Shown here: positions 12,174-14,006 of the stretch, in pieces | Layout: every line of letters starts with the position of its first letter | Numbering within the stretch: position 1 is the first letter of the stretch | Origin: JAFARZ01 sp035651595 | GTDB lineage: Bacteria > Actinomycetota > Actinomycetes > Streptosporangiales > Streptosporangiaceae | Assembly (NCBI GenBank): GCA_035651595.1 | Contig: DASRFJ010000132.1 | Location: forward strand, 1 to 14,006 | DNA: 14,006 nucleotides | Reading direction: 5' to 3' | Notes under the pieces: model-generated | The model's input: only the letters and a program-made list of their open reading frames with translations | Told to the model about the DNA's origin: nothing | Databases searched by the model: none | Program-made: the position numbers and the translations under genes

Positions 12174-13807
12174 TACGCACTCCCTTCACCGGTGCCCGCA
12201 TGCGGGCGCCGCAGCAGCTGGTCATAGGCGGCAACCGACGGGATAGCACGGCCGTCCGGCGGCAGCGGCGCCGGGCGGCGCGGCAGCGTGATCACCGCCG
12301 CCCCGGACGCGCGCGGCGCCGGCCCTGCCCCGGGCGCCGCGGCGGCAGTGCTGGCTGCATCGGCGTGCTTGCGGGCCTCGACCGCGACCACGTCCGGGGA
12401 GCAGGTACCCGCCTCTAGCGCGGCGCGGATCCCGGCGGTCACCGCCGCGGCCGGCAGCCGCCGGTGCAGCAGCAGCACCTCGATCAGCGCCCGGGTACCG
12501 GGCCCGTCGCCGAGCCGGGCCCTTGCAGCGTCCCACAGCTGCTGGTGCGCGGCCGTGAACGTGCCGGCCGCGCGGGCCTGCGCTAGCGGCACCGACCCGG
12601 GCAGCGCGCCGGGCTTGCGCAGCAGGATCTCCAGGTAATGATCCAGTTCCAGATGCTCTGCGCCGGCGGCGGCCAGCCGCGGGTGCACAGCCGCCTTCCG
12701 GGAGCCGTCGAAGACTTCCAGCTCGCTAGCGGTCAGCCGGATCCGGACCCGCTGCCCGATCATCCTGGCCGGCACCGAGTAGCGGCACTTGCCGACGGTG
12801 ATCCGCGCGAACTTATCCGCCCGCGGCCACAGCACCATCCCGGTATCGAACCCCTCACCTGGCAGCGGACCCAAAAATGCCAGCTCGGCCGCGAAATCCT
12901 GCGCCACGGCCGCCGTGCGGAACTCGATATGCCGCCGGTCATCGGCGATATCGTCCTCAGCCAGCGCCGCGTTCAGCTCAGTCAGCGACCGCACCCGCGG
13001 CACGGGCACCAGGAACCGGCGGCGGAACCGCCCGATCTCGCCTTCGATCCCGCCTTTCTCATGCGCCCCTTCCTGGCCGGGAATGCAGTAAAACGCCTCG
13101 AACCCGTACCACGACCGGAACGACACCCACCGGCTGTTCTCCGCCCGGGACCGGCCAGTCATCACCTTGGACACCGCAGGCGTGAGGTTGTCATAGCGGA
13201 TATGCCGCCACGGCACCCCGCCAGTCACCTCGAACGCGGCCACGTGCCCTTCCAGGAACGCCTCCTGCGCGCACGTCGGATAGATGCGGTGCACCGCTTT
13301 GCCGGAATACGACAGCCGGTACGCAAACATCTGGCACGCCAGCTGATCCCCGTCCACCACGACGGTCACCGGCCCGAAATCCACTTCCGCCTCGGCACCC
13401 GGTTCCTTGGCCTGCGGCACGAATCCCGGCGCGCTGCCCGCCCCCGCCCGGCGCTCCGCCTCGATCTCGGCCCGCCGCCGCCCCGCGTACTGGCACACAT
13501 ACGAATACGACACCGCCACGCCGTGCTCATCAGCCAGCCGCTGCCAGATCCGCCGCGACGTGTGCCGCTGCTTGCGCGGCGCTTCCAGGTCCTCCCGCAG
13601 CATCGCGTCGACCAGCGGCCCGACCAGATCGCGCAGCTCGGAGCTGCGCACTGGCGTCTTCCGCGGCACAGGCACCGGCGAGGCCAGCGCCTGCCGCACC
13701 GTCCGGCGGTGCACGCCGTGCTTATCCGCCAGGGCCCTGATCCCTAAACCCAGCACCCGGTGATCGTCGCGGATCCTCGCGAACAGCTCCACCTTGTCCC
13801 GTCCCAT
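12173..13807 (-). CDS. istA: IS21-family DDE transposase (IstA)
   Basis: The 544-aa product carries an N-terminal HTH (VLGLGIRALADKHGVHRRTV, residues about 18-37), a second HTH-like region near 82-107, then the rve/DDE core: D143 in AEVDFGPV, D206 in RYDNLTPAV and E255 in HEKGGIEGEIGRFRRRF, the expected IS21 order. The C-terminal beta-barrel-like part (KFARITVGKCRYSVPARMIG) and an Ala/Pro-rich tail follow. All three catalytic acids are present and no frameshift is seen, so it is probably functional. ATG 13807 follows a GGGGGTGGGAG purine tract placed very close upstream. About 100 bases separate it from the innermost right-end box, where the promoter must lie; no convincing -35/-10 pair was identified there. 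Confidence 0.96.
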   Translation of the reverse strand: MGRDKVELFARIRDDHRVLGLGIRALADKHGVHRRTVRQALASPVPVPRKTPVRSSELRDLVGPLVDAMLREDLEAPRKQRHTSRRIWQRLADEHGVAVSYSYVCQYAGRRRAEIEAERRAGAGSAPGFVPQAKEPGAEAEVDFGPVTVVVDGDQLACQMFAYRLSYSGKAVHRIYPTCAQEAFLEGHVAAFEVTGGVPWRHIRYDNLTPAVSKVMTGRSRAENSRWVSFRSWYGFEAFYCIPGQEGAHEKGGIEGEIGRFRRRFLVPVPRVRSLTELNAALAEDDIADDRRHIEFRTAAVAQDFAAELAFLGPLPGEGFDTGMVLWPRADKFARITVGKCRYSVPARMIGQRVRIRLTASELEVFDGSRKAAVHPRLAAAGAEHLELDHYLEILLRKPGALPGSVPLAQARAAGTFTAAHQQLWDAARARLGDGPGTRALIEVLLLHRRLPAAAVTAGIRAALEAGTCSPDVVAVEARKHADAASTAAAAPGAGPAPRASGAAVITLPRRPAPLPPDGRAIPSVAAYDQLLRRPHAGTGEGSA

Positions 13808-13908
13808 CTCCCACCCCCGGGACCGTACGACCGGCTGTGGCTAACTATTCACCCAGACGTACCGCTAAGCCCGGAACCCGCCGGCGTGTCGCCGCCAGGC
13901 CAAAACAA

Positions 13909-14006
13909 GGTGGGGCCAGATCAGAGTGTTACAACCCCGCCATCACCACCCCGGGTGGGGCCAGATCAGAGAAGAACAGTGGGGCCATTTCAGAGTGCTA
14001 CAGCCA
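13909..14006. repeat. Right terminal repeat cluster of the IS21 element (three boxes)
   Basis: Three boxes inverted relative to the left end: GGTGGGGCCAGATCAGAG at 13909-13926 and again at 13954-13971, and GTGGGGCCATTTCAGAG at 13979-13995, followed by the terminus ...TACAGCCA at 13999-14006. The two inner copies are identical over 18 bases; the outermost differs in the centre (CATTT for CAGAT), as the outermost box of the left end also differs from its innermost box. Confidence 0.85.

Larger units (their letters stand above)
9961..14006 (-). mobile_element. IS21-family element with two passenger genes, about 4.05 kb
   Basis: Both ends begin TGGCTGT when read inward (9961 rightward on plus; 14006 leftward on minus), and 22 of the first 28 positions match, continuing through GGCCCCAC. 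This gives 5'-TG...CA-3' termini as expected for IS21. Each end carries three TGGCCCC-type boxes. Transcription runs leftward: istA, istB, a 93-aa gene and a 301-aa gene, the last ending 114 bases from the left terminus. Classical IS21 elements are 2-2.5 kb with only istA and istB, so about 1.3 kb is extra cargo inside the terminal repeats. istA and istB look intact. The right terminus coincides with the end of the window, so target duplications cannot be checked and the true end might lie slightly beyond. Confidence 0.85.

Noticed and set aside
11400..13747. Plus-strand frames opposite istB and istA
   Set aside because: Arg/Pro/His-rich antisense shadows of two unambiguous transposition genes.
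1..14006. CRISPR array, tRNA, rRNA or riboswitch
   Set aside because: No regularly spaced identical repeats of CRISPR type, no cloverleaf-like sequence with conserved GTTCGA-type arm, and no recognised riboswitch core were seen by eye; no covariance search could be run.

Overview
The window is high-GC DNA with strong G/C third-position bias, AGGAG-type ribosome sites, secreted hydrolases and HTH/NB-ARC/TPR regulators. This fits a filamentous actinomycete (Streptosporangiales or Streptomyces-like). The genus cannot be fixed from the sequence.

Layout: (1) 1-576, minus strand, the N-terminal part of a one-pass membrane protein with a cytoplasmic XRE-type HTH, running off the left edge. (2) 577-1044, about 470 bases without a convincing gene; it holds a tandem GTGTAAAGC repeat. 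(3) 1045-1418, a small plus-strand gene that looks broken by a one-base frameshift. (4) 1448-2882, two secreted proteins 13 bases apart: an unrecognised 212-aa protein and a probable G1 (eqolisin-type) glutamic endopeptidase. A perfect 13-bp-stem terminator follows at 3007-3035. (5) 3066-3682, minus strand, the decayed left part of an IS3-family element: orfA frameshifted, orfB cut off before its DDE domain. (6) 3882-6287, an 801-aa secreted multidomain enzyme with a GH12 endoglucanase-like catalytic domain, a middle section with a carboxypeptidase-regulatory-like region, and a CBM2-like C-terminus. (7) 6329-6377, an inverted repeat that probably terminates transcription from both sides. (8) 6406-8961, minus strand, an 851-aa XRE-HTH/NB-ARC/TPR regulator. 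(9) 9015-9988, minus strand, two poorly recognised genes. The upstream one takes its first nine codons from the end of the adjacent IS.

(10) 9961-14006 is a complete or nearly complete IS21-family element of about 4.05 kb. Imperfect terminal inverted repeats begin TGGCTGT at both edges, and each end carries three copies of a TGGCCCC-type box. Reading leftward it encodes istA (DDE transposase), istB (AAA+ helper; TAATG overlap with istA) and two genes not normally part of IS21 elements: a 93-aa protein and a 301-aa protein with a Cys4 zinc-knuckle-like N-terminus and a long Ala/Glu/Arg-rich coiled coil. The two extra genes are separated by a perfect 26-nt palindrome next to a 13-bp A/T-rich inverted repeat. 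This passenger module is the most interesting part of the window.

Functionally, the left two thirds are a small secretome for polymer breakdown (glutamic protease, beta-glucanase/cellulase) with nearby regulators, disturbed by two insertion sequences of different age: an old IS3 fragment and an apparently intact IS21 element.
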